Shown piece after piece: positions 19,317-29,074 of a stretch of 64,000 nucleotides of DNA. Position 1 is the first letter of the stretch, and each line of letters opens with the position of its first letter. The stretch spans positions 248,001 through 312,000 of the forward strand of contig CM000691.1 of the NCBI GenBank assembly GCA_000149225.2, written 5' to 3'. The notes beneath the pieces are model-generated. The model was not told the DNA's origin, did not search any database, and saw nothing but the letters and a program-made list of their open reading frames with translations. Source of the DNA: Lachancea kluyveri NRRL Y-12651. Its lineage: Eukaryota; Ascomycota; Saccharomycetes; Saccharomycetales; Saccharomycetaceae. A program made the position numbers and the translations under genes.

Positions 19317-20669
19317 TTACTGGCCTCTCAATTCAGGTTGGATGTTTTCATCTGGGATGTCCTCATTGACATCCTTAGTTTCGATTCCTTCCAGCTGCGA
19401 CTGCTGGTGCTGCTGGTGCTGGTGCTGCTGATGCTGCTGATGCTGCTGATGCTGCTGTTGTTCCTGTTCTGTCTGTTCATCCGGCTGATGTTCCTGTTGC
19501 TGCTGCTGTTCAACTTCCTTCAAATGGGAGCTCAACAATCTCCATTGCTCTGCAACATCGTGAGGCAACTTGTCCTCACCCGACGAACCCGTTTGGACGT
19601 ATTCGTTTGGACCATCTTCCAGAGATGCCATGCCAGGCTCGCCTACTAGAGAAGACCTCGTGCCCATCTTGACGGCAGTAGAGATCTTGTTGGCTCTGAT
19701 ACGCTTCTTGCCCTGGGCATCCTCATCAAGGACATCTTCAGCGACCCTTTTACTCTCGGGAACAGAAGCCGCGGAAATGGTATCGGTACCGGAAGCAATT
19801 GCAGCGGCGGCGGCAGCAGCAGCAGTCAGCGGACTGTTTGGCAAGCCATAAGTGCCGGCCTTCTTTTTCTTTAGGACAAAACGCGCTTTGTAAGTGGTGA
19901 TACGTCTGGCGATATGGCTCAGCAATTTCTTGTCCAAGTCGGCATCGCTCAAGCCATACCTTTCCTTCAAGATGTCCAAGATACCGGATTCCTCCACGTA
20001 TTGGGAGACCCTGAACTTGGCAACGGTGTTGTCGTCGTCGTTGCATAGGGACTCCAAGATGGAATCGAACTTTAGGTCGTTCTGCAAGATGCGAGGGATC
20101 TTGGTGAGAACGAATTTGGCCAACGATAGGTTCGATTCCAAAGGATGGTTGTGGTATGGGTCGATTTTAGTAACGGTGAATGGGCCCTTGATAGAAATCC
20201 CAGCGTGCTCGCCATCAGTAACCGCCGCGACAGCGGCGGCAATGGCAGCGCTGACATCGTCGTTGAACCTGTTTGGGTCTCTGCTGTCGTCGTCCTTAGA
20301 ATCGGATTTCGCGTCGTCGTCGTCGTTGTTTCCCGCGTTGTTGTTGTTGTCGTTGTTGTTGTTGTTTTCATCGCCGCTGTCCTGGTGAGATTTTGGAGCG
20401 TCGAGACGCTGAATAGAAGGTTCGTCCTTACTATTACCAGAGTAACTCAACAGGACTTTGAAGGGACACGATTTCAAATGACACGCAAAGGTGAAATGTT
20501 TATTTCTATGAGAGTTTTTCAAGATAATAGGACAACGTGCTTGGAACTCGTAGTCGTTCACCACATCGTACCACGCCTCTAAAGTAGGGAATTGTTTCTT
20601 TGACGAAGAGTCAGGACCAGCAACAAGATCCTTGTTGATGACAGGGTGCTTGTATTCGTATAAGCTCAT
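19317..20669 (-). CDS. ABF1: Abf1, general regulatory/ARS-binding factor
   Basis: This 450-residue protein begins MSLYEYKHPVINKDLVAGPD. The N-terminal atypical His/Cys zinc-binding motif (CPIILKNSHRNKHFTFACHL then KSCPFKVLLSYSGN) and the second DNA-binding segment (NHPLESNLSLAKFVLTKIPR) are both clear matches to S. cerevisiae Abf1. Asn/Asp-rich, poly-Ala and C-terminal poly-Gln/His tracts are present. It is far shorter than S. cerevisiae Abf1 (731), with the difference mainly in the middle and C-terminal linkers. Abf1 binds promoters, silencers and origins and keeps chromatin open. It corresponds to YKL112W and is divergent from RAD27, as in S. cerevisiae. Confidence 0.94.
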   Translation of the reverse strand: MSLYEYKHPVINKDLVAGPDSSSKKQFPTLEAWYDVVNDYEFQARCPIILKNSHRNKHFTFACHLKSCPFKVLLSYSGNSKDEPSIQRLDAPKSHQDSGDENNNNNDNNNNAGNNDDDDAKSDSKDDDSRDPNRFNDDVSAAIAAAVAAVTDGEHAGISIKGPFTVTKIDPYHNHPLESNLSLAKFVLTKIPRILQNDLKFDSILESLCNDDDNTVAKFRVSQYVEESGILDILKERYGLSDADLDKKLLSHIARRITTYKARFVLKKKKAGTYGLPNSPLTAAAAAAAAIASGTDTISAASVPESKRVAEDVLDEDAQGKKRIRANKISTAVKMGTRSSLVGEPGMASLEDGPNEYVQTGSSGEDKLPHDVAEQWRLLSSHLKEVEQQQQQEHQPDEQTEQEQQQHQQHQQHQQHQHQQHQQSQLEGIETKDVNEDIPDENIQPELRGQ

Positions 20670-21418
20670 AGCTCGATTGTACTTGTAGCTTTCGTTGGAC
20701 GGGATGTCTGTGCTTGTTCAACACTTGATACGGGGGGGTGGGGGGGGCAGCAGAAGAAAGCAAAGGAAGGGGCAAAGTTGTTTACACGGAAAGTTGCCAC
20801 CAGAGAGGTTGATGAAAATTTTCTCGTTGAAGTTGATTGCAAAAAGCGCACGCCAAGGGGTGGGTGCTCGTTTATGGTGATTATACTCCGGGGTGTGATT
20901 GGTCAGTGGTCACGTGGGAGAGACGTGGTGGGCACATCACGTGCGATTAGGGGCTCTACCCCCTTCTTTTTTCCATTGGAGTTGCTCACGTGTTTGTGCG
21001 CAATGTTTTAAATACTCGGAGTAGAACTACGATTTTTGGTGGTCCAAAAGCTACAGAATGGAACGAAAACACAAATAAAACAGCATTGATGGTTGTAGAC
21101 GAGTGCTGAACCCATGCGTGTAGATAAACACACGATGCATGCGGTGCACTGCTCTCCGAATCCCAGCCCATGCCAAAGATTCGTGGACTCGTAGTTTAAA
21201 CGTTCATCCAGCAGCGGTATGGGCTGTGAAACCTCTGGTTGTCAACGGCATCGCATGCCCATGGCATGGCGCGACGCCCCTACACGTAAAGCTTCACATT
21301 TTTTTTTTCCATTCTTCATTTTTAATACGCGTCCCTCCGTTTCTTCCTCTTCTCATCTATCGTCGTAGTCGTCGTTTTCATTTGCCCAATTCCAAAGAAC
21401 ACACACACACAAATCACC
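20670..21418. promoter_or_regulatory. Divergent ABF1-RAD27 promoter with three CACGTG sites and an MCB
   Basis: CACGTG occurs at 20911-20916, 20938-20943 and 20987-20992. All three are preceded by TC or TCA-type flanks that suit Cbf1 (RTCACGTG for the first two). A pair AGGGG (20949-20953) and CCCCT (20960-20964) lies between them. An MCB box ACGCGT at 21327-21332, 87-92 bp before the RAD27 ATG, fits the G1/S expression of RAD27 in S. cerevisiae. I did not find a convincing Abf1 autoregulatory site by eye. The interval contains no gene. Confidence 0.7.
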
Positions 21419-22564
21419 ATGGGTATCAAAGGTCTAAATGCCATCATATCCGAACATGTTCCAACTGCAATCCGCAAGAGTGAAATAAAATCGTTTTTCG
21501 GCAGGAAAGTCGCCATCGATGCTTCCATGTCCCTGTACCAATTTTTGATCGCCGTCAGACAACAGGACGGCGTGCAACTGGCCAGCGAATCTGGCGAAAC
21601 CACTTCTCATCTCATGGGCATGTTCTACAGGACGTTGCGAATGGTCGACAACGGCATCAAGCCTTGCTACGTGTTCGACGGCAAACCACCGACGCTGAAA
21701 AGCCACGAGTTGGGCAAGAGATCCCAGAAAAGAGACGAGACTCAGAAGAAGCTCGAAGCCGCCACGGACGAGGCAGAAAAGAGAATGCATGAGAGAAGGC
21801 TGGTTAAGGTCACTCCGCTTCACAACGAGGAAGCCAAAAGGCTGCTGGAACTGATGGGTATCCCCTACGTCAACGCTCCCGGTGAAGCAGAGGCCCAATG
21901 TGCCGCTTTGGCAAAGGCCGACAAGGTGTATGCAGCCGCCAGTGAGGATATGGACACGCTATGCTACAGGACTCCGTTTCTGTTGAGACACCTGACCTTT
22001 TCGGAGGCAAAGAAAGAGCCGATTCACGAGATCGACACCGAGCTCGTGTTGAAAGGTCTGGATCTGACCTTGGAACAGTTTATCGATCTGTGTATCATGC
22101 TAGGATGCGACTACTGCGACAACATCCGAGGCGTGGGCCCGGTCACCGCCTTGAAGTTGATAAAGGAGCATGGGTCTCTGGACAAAATCGTCGAGTTTAT
22201 AGAGTCCGGTGAAGCGAACAACAAGTGGAAGATCCCAGAACACTGGCCGTTCAAGGAAGCCCGTGATCTGTTTTTGCGTCCCGATGTCTTGGACCCGAGC
22301 GAAATCAACCTCAAGTGGAAAGAGCCGCAAGAAGACGCTCTGGTAGAATTCATGTGTAAACAAAAGGGTTTCAACGAGGACAGGATCCGCGCCGGCATCA
22401 AGAGGTTACAGAAGGGTTTGAAAACCGGGGTCCAGGGACGACTAGATGGGTTTTTCAAAGTCAAACCCAAAACCAAAGAACAGCTGGCTGCAGCTGCGGC
22501 CAAGGCAAAGGCGAACAAGAAGAACAAGCAAGACAAGGGGAAAGTCGGCAAGAGAAGAATGTGA
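21419..22564 (+). CDS. RAD27: Rad27, FEN1 5'-flap endonuclease
   Basis: The 381-residue protein (382 in S. cerevisiae) begins [20 protein letters not shown]. The XPG-N domain has the conserved [14 protein letters not shown], and the XPG-I domain has [13 protein letters not shown] and ASEDMDTL, supplying the acidic metal ligands. The H3TH region follows ([20 protein letters not shown]). The PCNA-interacting peptide [10 protein letters not shown] lies near the C-terminus, followed by a Lys-rich tail. Rad27 removes Okazaki-fragment flaps and acts in base excision repair. All catalytic motifs appear intact. It corresponds to YKL113C and is followed head-to-tail by APN1. Confidence 0.98.
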   Translation: MGIKGLNAIISEHVPTAIRKSEIKSFFGRKVAIDASMSLYQFLIAVRQQDGVQLASESGETTSHLMGMFYRTLRMVDNGIKPCYVFDGKPPTLKSHELGKRSQKRDETQKKLEAATDEAEKRMHERRLVKVTPLHNEEAKRLLELMGIPYVNAPGEAEAQCAALAKADKVYAAASEDMDTLCYRTPFLLRHLTFSEAKKEPIHEIDTELVLKGLDLTLEQFIDLCIMLGCDYCDNIRGVGPVTALKLIKEHGSLDKIVEFIESGEANNKWKIPEHWPFKEARDLFLRPDVLDPSEINLKWKEPQEDALVEFMCKQKGFNEDRIRAGIKRLQKGLKTGVQGRLDGFFKVKPKTKEQLAAAAAKAKANKKNKQDKGKVGKRRM

Positions 22565-22844
22565 CAGCAGAACGATGTTGTAAATATTGAGTTTCGGACT
22601 TTTATTTTCTGTAGTATTATCATATAATGTAAATTCATCCTCTCTTTTTTTTTTTTTTTTTTTTTTTCCTTCTTTCGCTTACCCAACACATGCATGGCTT
22701 TTAGACTTCAAAAAAATCAAAGCTTTTCCTTCACTCTCTTCAATCCGATGCGTTTTTTTGCTTAGCAAAAAAATTGAAAAAATACACGAGACAACACCAC
22801 TTGTGTTTGAAAGGAGGGAAAGTTTTGTTCAACGTGTAGCCCAA

Positions 22845-23918
22845 ATGTCGCAATTCGCCAGATCTAGTACTTCCAAGTACAAATTCGGTGCCCACATTTC
22901 TTCAGCAGGCGGTATTTCCAACAGTGTGACCAACGCCTACAACGTCGGATGCAATTCGTTTGCCATGTTTTTGAAATCCCCACGTAAATGGGTTTCACCA
23001 CCGTACCCAGACGATGAGGTTCAAAAATTTAAAACAAAGTGTAAAGATTTGGGCTACGACCCGAAAACTGACATTTTACCGCACGGCTCCTATTTTATCA
23101 ATTTGGCCAATCCAGATCCAGAAAAGGCCGAAAAGAGTTACGGTGGCTTTATCGATGACCTGCACCGTTGCGAACAGCTGGGGATTGGCCTTTACAACTT
23201 TCATCCGGGCTCTTCCCTAACAGGCGATCACGAGAAGCAGTTGGCACAGTTGGCCTCTTACATAAACATGGCTCACAAGGAAACTTCGTCTGTGAAGATT
23301 GTCCTGGAAAATATGGCCGGGACCGGGAACCTAGTCGGTAGCAACCTAGCAGATCTACAAAAAGTCATCGGTTTGGTCCAAGACAAAAGTCGTGTTGGAG
23401 TCTGTGTCGACACCTGTCACACTTTTGCTGCAGGCTACGACATTAGCACCAAGGAGTCCTTTGACAATTTTTGGGAAGAGTTTGACAGAACCGTCGGTAT
23501 GAAATACCTGTCTGCCATTCACTTGAATGACTCCAAGGCTCCGTTGGCAGCCAACAGAGATTTGCATGAGAAATTAGGCGAGGGGTTCCTTGGCTTGGAA
23601 GTCTTTAAACTGATTTCTCAAGCCGACTTTTTACAGAACATTCCAATTGTCCTGGAGACTCCACAACCAAAAGAGGACGGCTATGGCCACGAAATCAAAT
23701 TGCTGGAATGGCTGGAAAAATACAGTCAAACCGAGAAACACAAAGAGTTCATCGATAAGTCTCAAACTCTACAAAGGCAAGGTGAAAAATCGAGAAAGGA
23801 ACAACTAGCAAAGTTTGAGAAAAAACAAAAATCTGCCAGTAAAAAACGTGGTGCACCCTCATCCAAATCAGCAGAAATTTTGACACAGCTGAGTACCAAA
23901 AAGCTCAAGAAAGAATGA
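22845..23918 (+). CDS. APN1: Apn1, AP endonuclease (endonuclease IV family)
   Basis: I place the start at the ATG at 22845 (MSQFARSSTSKYKFGAHISS), giving 357 residues (367 in S. cerevisiae). The open frame further upstream lacks an ATG and is encoded by T-tracts. Endonuclease IV motifs are present: GAHISSAGGISNSV, NFHPGSSL, KIVLENMAGTGNLVG (metal Glu), VGVCVDTCHTFAAGYD and HLNDSKAPL. The Lys-rich C-terminus from about residue 300 resembles the nuclear-localisation tail of S. cerevisiae Apn1. The enzyme incises abasic sites and removes 3' blocks in nucleus and mitochondria. It corresponds to YKL114C, 280 bp downstream of RAD27. Confidence 0.95.
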   Translation: MSQFARSSTSKYKFGAHISSAGGISNSVTNAYNVGCNSFAMFLKSPRKWVSPPYPDDEVQKFKTKCKDLGYDPKTDILPHGSYFINLANPDPEKAEKSYGGFIDDLHRCEQLGIGLYNFHPGSSLTGDHEKQLAQLASYINMAHKETSSVKIVLENMAGTGNLVGSNLADLQKVIGLVQDKSRVGVCVDTCHTFAAGYDISTKESFDNFWEEFDRTVGMKYLSAIHLNDSKAPLAANRDLHEKLGEGFLGLEVFKLISQADFLQNIPIVLETPQPKEDGYGHEIKLLEWLEKYSQTEKHKEFIDKSQTLQRQGEKSRKEQLAKFEKKQKSASKKRGAPSSKSAEILTQLSTKKLKKE

Positions 23919-24197
23919 ATATTCTGTAGGAAAACTGCACCTCACTTCGGGTTACAAAATCTGCGTGTTTACTATAATTGTCACTCTTCTCATCCATTAT
24001 TACCCTATTTATTTTCGTAAAAGATGATACAATTGGCATTTATCGTTTTGACAATTATTCACACATGCGTTCCTCCTTGTAAACAATGCACATCTGTGAC
24101 TAGAATAACACTAAAATACAACAAAGAGAGAGAGAGAGAAAAAAAAAACATCGAAAAAAAGCCAAAAAAAAAAGTAGAAAAGTTGATAAACGACGAG

Positions 24198-25754
24198 ATG
24201 CCTAGGAACTCTGATATACCATTACTAGGAAAAAACGTGTTCCAAGCTCCTAAATTACGGCAAGAGGAGTTTGGAGCTCTGGAGAATAATAGCCTCAAAA
24301 ACGAACTTAGGACTCCACCAATGCTAACAATCCCAAGTTTTGTTGATACTGATGTCAACCTTCTACCGACACCGATGACATACGGTCCACACTCACCAGT
24401 TTGCTTGCGATCCCCCGTCGACCAGCATCCACTGTTTATACCCAAGAAGCGTATTGTGCCCGACAAAAAAGTTGACAATGCCCTAAAGAGCGATTTGTTG
24501 GCTACCTCTACAACGCTGGATGTAAACCAAGCCGGTACGAACACGAAAACTAGAATTATCTCCGAGTACGTCCCCCATTCTAGCAGAAATACTGTAGTGG
24601 CTCACGCCGCCTCAAGGGCACAAAGAGTGGCATCGTTACCGGGTGTTGATGAAAATTTGGAGATTAAACTGGAGTCACAGGAAGCCAATAAATCAAAAGG
24701 TCATTCTGTAACCTTTGACCAGGATCTTACGATTACAGGCTACGACATCGACCATCCGGGAGAAACTGTCAAGTTGAAAAAAATCAAATTGATTGGGTCG
24801 GGAAACTTTAGTGACGTGTATTTGTATGAAGCCCTTGGTGAAAGTAGAAGTCACTTTGCCCAAGTTGCCGTGAAACATATCAGATATCCGAGCGAATTGG
24901 TCAATGCACCGAACCCGGACTCTCCAAGTTACAAAGATACTCTATCCCGTTTGGAAAGCTCTTTGACAAGAGAATTGGATGTGCTGAAGTCAATCTCCCA
25001 TCCCTGCATTATCAAATTATACGCCATTAACGATCTAAAATTCTTTGAAACTAAACGCCCATTGAGTTCGAGAAAACATGGAGACAAAGGGTTTTTACCG
25101 CCTTGTGACATGGTAATGTCATATTGCTCCGGTGGCGACTTGTTCGACATGGCTAGCAAAAACAATTTACCACAGTGGTTGATACAAAGAATTTTTGCAG
25201 AATTGACCATGGGGATGAAGTACTTGCATGAAAATTTGATTATCCATAGAGATTTGAAGTTGGAAAACGTTCTACTCAAGCTTCCTCTAGAACAGATATT
25301 GGCAATGAAAGACGTGCCGTTGTTCAAGAGACAAAATTTGATAGAATTGGGAGATTTTGGCCTTTGCAAGAAAATTCAACCGGACGAGATGTGTACCACA
25401 AGATGTGGTTCAGAGGATTACGTTTCTCCAGAGATTTTGATGGGGTTGCCATATGATGGCAGATTGAGTGATGCATGGGCACTTGGCGTTATCTTGTATG
25501 CATTATTGGAAGATAGATTACCGTTTGATCCGCTACCGTCCCACGCTTCGCATACCAGAAAAAGGCCCCGGTCGACCGCTCATAGAATTGCTAGATACGA
25601 ATGGAGATGGGTCAAACTCCTGAATGATACTGAGCAGGAAGCTGCCAAAGAAATTGTGGAGCACTGCTTGGTGAGAAAGATTGAACGTTGGGATATATTC
25701 AAAATTTCTCAAAGTACATATGTCAAAACAGTGATTTCTGAATTAAAGTTCTAA
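24198..25754 (+). CDS. PRR1: Prr1, protein kinase (pheromone response regulator)
   Basis: I choose the ATG at 24198 (MPRNSDIPLLGKNVFQAPKL), giving 518 residues, the same length as S. cerevisiae Prr1. A conserved N-terminal motif LPTPMTYGPHSP matches S. cerevisiae LPTPMTYTPLSP. The kinase domain has GSGNFSDV, AVKH, IIHRDLKLENVLL, LGDFGLCKK and CGSEDYVSPEILMG; all catalytic residues are present. Prr1 is an Snf1-related-branch kinase reported to dampen pheromone signalling. The frame stays open upstream to an ATG at 24024, but that stretch runs through A-tracts and is more likely leader. It corresponds to YKL116C. Confidence 0.93.
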   Translation: MPRNSDIPLLGKNVFQAPKLRQEEFGALENNSLKNELRTPPMLTIPSFVDTDVNLLPTPMTYGPHSPVCLRSPVDQHPLFIPKKRIVPDKKVDNALKSDLLATSTTLDVNQAGTNTKTRIISEYVPHSSRNTVVAHAASRAQRVASLPGVDENLEIKLESQEANKSKGHSVTFDQDLTITGYDIDHPGETVKLKKIKLIGSGNFSDVYLYEALGESRSHFAQVAVKHIRYPSELVNAPNPDSPSYKDTLSRLESSLTRELDVLKSISHPCIIKLYAINDLKFFETKRPLSSRKHGDKGFLPPCDMVMSYCSGGDLFDMASKNNLPQWLIQRIFAELTMGMKYLHENLIIHRDLKLENVLLKLPLEQILAMKDVPLFKRQNLIELGDFGLCKKIQPDEMCTTRCGSEDYVSPEILMGLPYDGRLSDAWALGVILYALLEDRLPFDPLPSHASHTRKRPRSTAHRIARYEWRWVKLLNDTEQEAAKEIVEHCLVRKIERWDIFKISQSTYVKTVISELKF

Positions 25755-27007
<1,253 letters not shown>

Positions 27008-27111
27008 TAGGTCAACAACTAAACCGCTTGGGAAAGTGAAAGAGGGAAAGAAACTTGTATGTAAGATATAATTTTTCTTCTAAATACGTATTAAATACAT
27101 TTTACTCAGAC

Positions 27112-27618
27112 TTATTCCTTCAAATCTTCTAAGCCCTCAAGGCCTCCGCCGCCACTCTGTCTCAAAAGTTGTTGAAGACTTTCGTCTTGAGGATCAAAAT
27201 TGAATCCATTGTCTTCTGCGACGTGCTCCTCTTGCTCGTCTTCGTCAACCCACTTGTCAAAATCAGTCTTGATGAAATGATACTTCAGCTTTTCTTTGGT
27301 CAAGCGAGGCCAGTACTCAGAGTCTAAATCTTTCTTGTACAACTTCAAAAAGTAGTCCTGGCCATTAGCAACTTTGTTTAAGGAGTCTTCTGGAATAATA
27401 TCTTTGTAAAAGTCAATGTGGAGACGGTAGCTGTGGGCTGACTCATCGCCTACATGCCCTGGCGAATTCGCTGTGAACTCTAGATAGCCAGGTTTTAAAT
27501 CTAGTTTTGGAGATTCGCAATCACGGACACCAATGGTTAAAAGTAAATAGTTTCTTTTTGGGTCTGAGTCACTAGAGCGTTGAGCCCATAATACTTCTGG
27601 TGTAATAACTTTAGACAT
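27112..27618 (-). CDS. SBA1: Sba1, p23-type Hsp90 co-chaperone
   Basis: The 168-residue protein begins MSKVITPEVLWAQRSSDSDP, the p23/CS-domain start. The p23 signature WPRLTKEKLKYHFIKTDFDKWVDEDEQ is split across residues about 105-131. The acidic Gly-containing tail is much shorter than that of S. cerevisiae Sba1 (216 aa). Sba1 binds the ATP-bound, closed Hsp90 dimer and slows ATP hydrolysis. A strong heat shock element lies 145-162 bp upstream. It corresponds to YKL117W in the expected orientation. Confidence 0.95.
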   Translation of the reverse strand: MSKVITPEVLWAQRSSDSDPKRNYLLLTIGVRDCESPKLDLKPGYLEFTANSPGHVGDESAHSYRLHIDFYKDIIPEDSLNKVANGQDYFLKLYKKDLDSEYWPRLTKEKLKYHFIKTDFDKWVDEDEQEEHVAEDNGFNFDPQDESLQQLLRQSGGGGLEGLEDLKE

Positions 27619-27762
27619 TTCGAAGGCAATTGAATTTGGTTGTTCTATTTTTTTCTTTGAATTGAAAGTAGCTTAATACTTTTAAGCGTGCGAATCTTGT
27701 TTGTGTCCCATTCTTATATAGACAACAAATTCAAAGGTGTGGGGGCAACAAGCAAGGGAAAA

Positions 27763-27780
27763 TTCTAGAAGGCTCTCGAA
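27763..27780 (-). promoter_or_regulatory. Four-unit heat shock element before SBA1
   Basis: TTCTAGAAGGCTCTCGAA reads as alternating nTTCn/nGAAn pentamers (aTTCt aGAAg gCTCt cGAAc), with one mismatch in the third unit. It lies 145-162 bp upstream of the SBA1 ATG. SBA1 is a known Hsf1 target in S. cerevisiae, so heat-shock control is expected. Confidence 0.82.
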
Positions 27781-27974
27781 CGAAAACAGAAAATATCTTC
27801 TACAAGAAAAATAGGCAAGAATTAACGGCCATCTTAACAGTACAATGCACGTACTGCATGTTAAGATCCCGTTTCGTTAGAATGAAGAAAGGCGCCAGAG
27901 TTACTCCTGTTAGATTACACTGTCTTGGTAGCTATCGCTGTTGAGACTCACCCCCTATAACCAGCAAAAAGATT

Positions 27975-28047
27975 TGGACGAGTCCGGAGTCGAACCGAAG
28001 ACCTCTCCCATGCTAAGGGAGCGCGCTACCAACTACGCCACACGCCC
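27975..28047 (-). tRNA. tRNA-Ala (anticodon AGC)
   Basis: Read on the minus strand, the 73-nt gene begins GGGCGTGTGGCGTAGTTGGT (A box) and has the anticodon in CCCTTAGCATGG. Its B box is GGTTCGACTCC and it ends GGACTCGTCCA. It differs from S. cerevisiae tRNA-Ala(AGC) at only a few positions. The acceptor stem pairs GGGCGTG with the complementary 3' strand, allowing one weak pair. There is no intron. A TTTTT Pol III terminator follows directly downstream (27966-27970 on the minus strand). Confidence 0.97.
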
Positions 28048-29074
28048 AATTGATGAAATAAGATGTGGAATAACCGAAGTATATCACATGATTGTTTACC
28101 CGGAGCTCATGGTAAACCGAATAACGTTAGCAACATCACCATATTAGCTAGCAGCATATTAATGGACTGATATAACAACTGATAGTATCCAGAACTAGAA
28201 GATCAGTTAGCTGATGGCTGGAAGCCGAGCTGAGCCAAAAAAGTATAGATAGAGCTTAGAGATCCAGTGTAAAAGGATCTCAACTGGAGATAGAAGAAAC
28301 AAGTCAAATAGAAGTAATTAGCAACTAACAAGCTCGATCCAAGGTATAAGCTGTTAACCGTCTATTAACTGAGAAGTTTACATAACAAAAGATCCAGACT
28401 AACTGTTTATCTAAGTCATGCTGAGCATTTCATGCCTCGGATCTCCGTTGTGTAGAATACCGATGAGCCCAATACCCGTGATAGGCTGACATTATTCGTA
28501 TTATCCGACTTTTCTGCAAAATTTAGATAAACAGCTGTGTGATATAGTTTGCTTATCTCATGAACATTATTAACAGGGAACATTGAATACTTAATTCTAT
28601 CACATAGTCCATGAGAACAACAGCGATATGAATTCGCAAGGCTTAGTTCCAGCCAATATTTTCTTTCAATAGCAGTTATATATATTGTATTGCCGAAAAG
28701 ATTTAAAATAATCTGCGCCTTAATAGTTATTATGACAGTCTATCTAACAGTACCAATGGGGGTACTGTCATTATTATCAGATAATTGGCACCGATCCGCA
28801 GGTCCACAATCCTCTATTTACATTGTTGGCGAAATTACCGAAGTTCTGGAGCAAATGCTCCAAAAGAGATCAAGTAGTCGAAGGTTTAGTGCTTAAAGAT
28901 TTGTAATATTTTTGTTAGTTTAAAACTTTTACGATTTCTTACTGGGTATACTTAGCTATCGCTGTGAGAAAAGAAGAAGGAAAATAAAAAAAAAAAAAAA
29001 AAAAAAAAAAAACGAAAAAACGAAAAAATGTGAAGCTTTTCCCAGTTATACATATACTAGCATTCCACACTTAT
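28048..29074. other. Upstream flank of tRNA-Ala: about 1 kb without genes, possible LTR relic
   Basis: No credible gene is present; one short frame near 28690 lacks an ATG. The stretch at about 28175-28240 (for example TAGAAGATCAGTTAGCTGAT and GGAAGCCGAGC) weakly resembles the middle of a Ty1-type LTR. The zone just upstream of a tRNA gene is a preferred Ty insertion site, so a very decayed solo LTR is possible but unproven. A 22-nt hairpin (ACAGTACC/GGTACTGT) lies at 28747-28768, and a long A-tract at about 28987-29012. A 13-bp direct repeat TAGCTATCGCTGT occurs at 27929-27941 and 28953-28965, flanking the whole tRNA block. Confidence 0.35.

Noticed and set aside
22587-22844. N-terminal extension of APN1
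   Set aside because: No ATG in this stretch and it is encoded by T-tracts; S. cerevisiae Apn1 begins at the equivalent of the 22845 ATG.
28690-28896. 68-codon frame with a hydrophobic start upstream of tRNA-Ala
   Set aside because: It begins at TTG rather than ATG, lies in a gene-free tRNA flank and resembles nothing I know.
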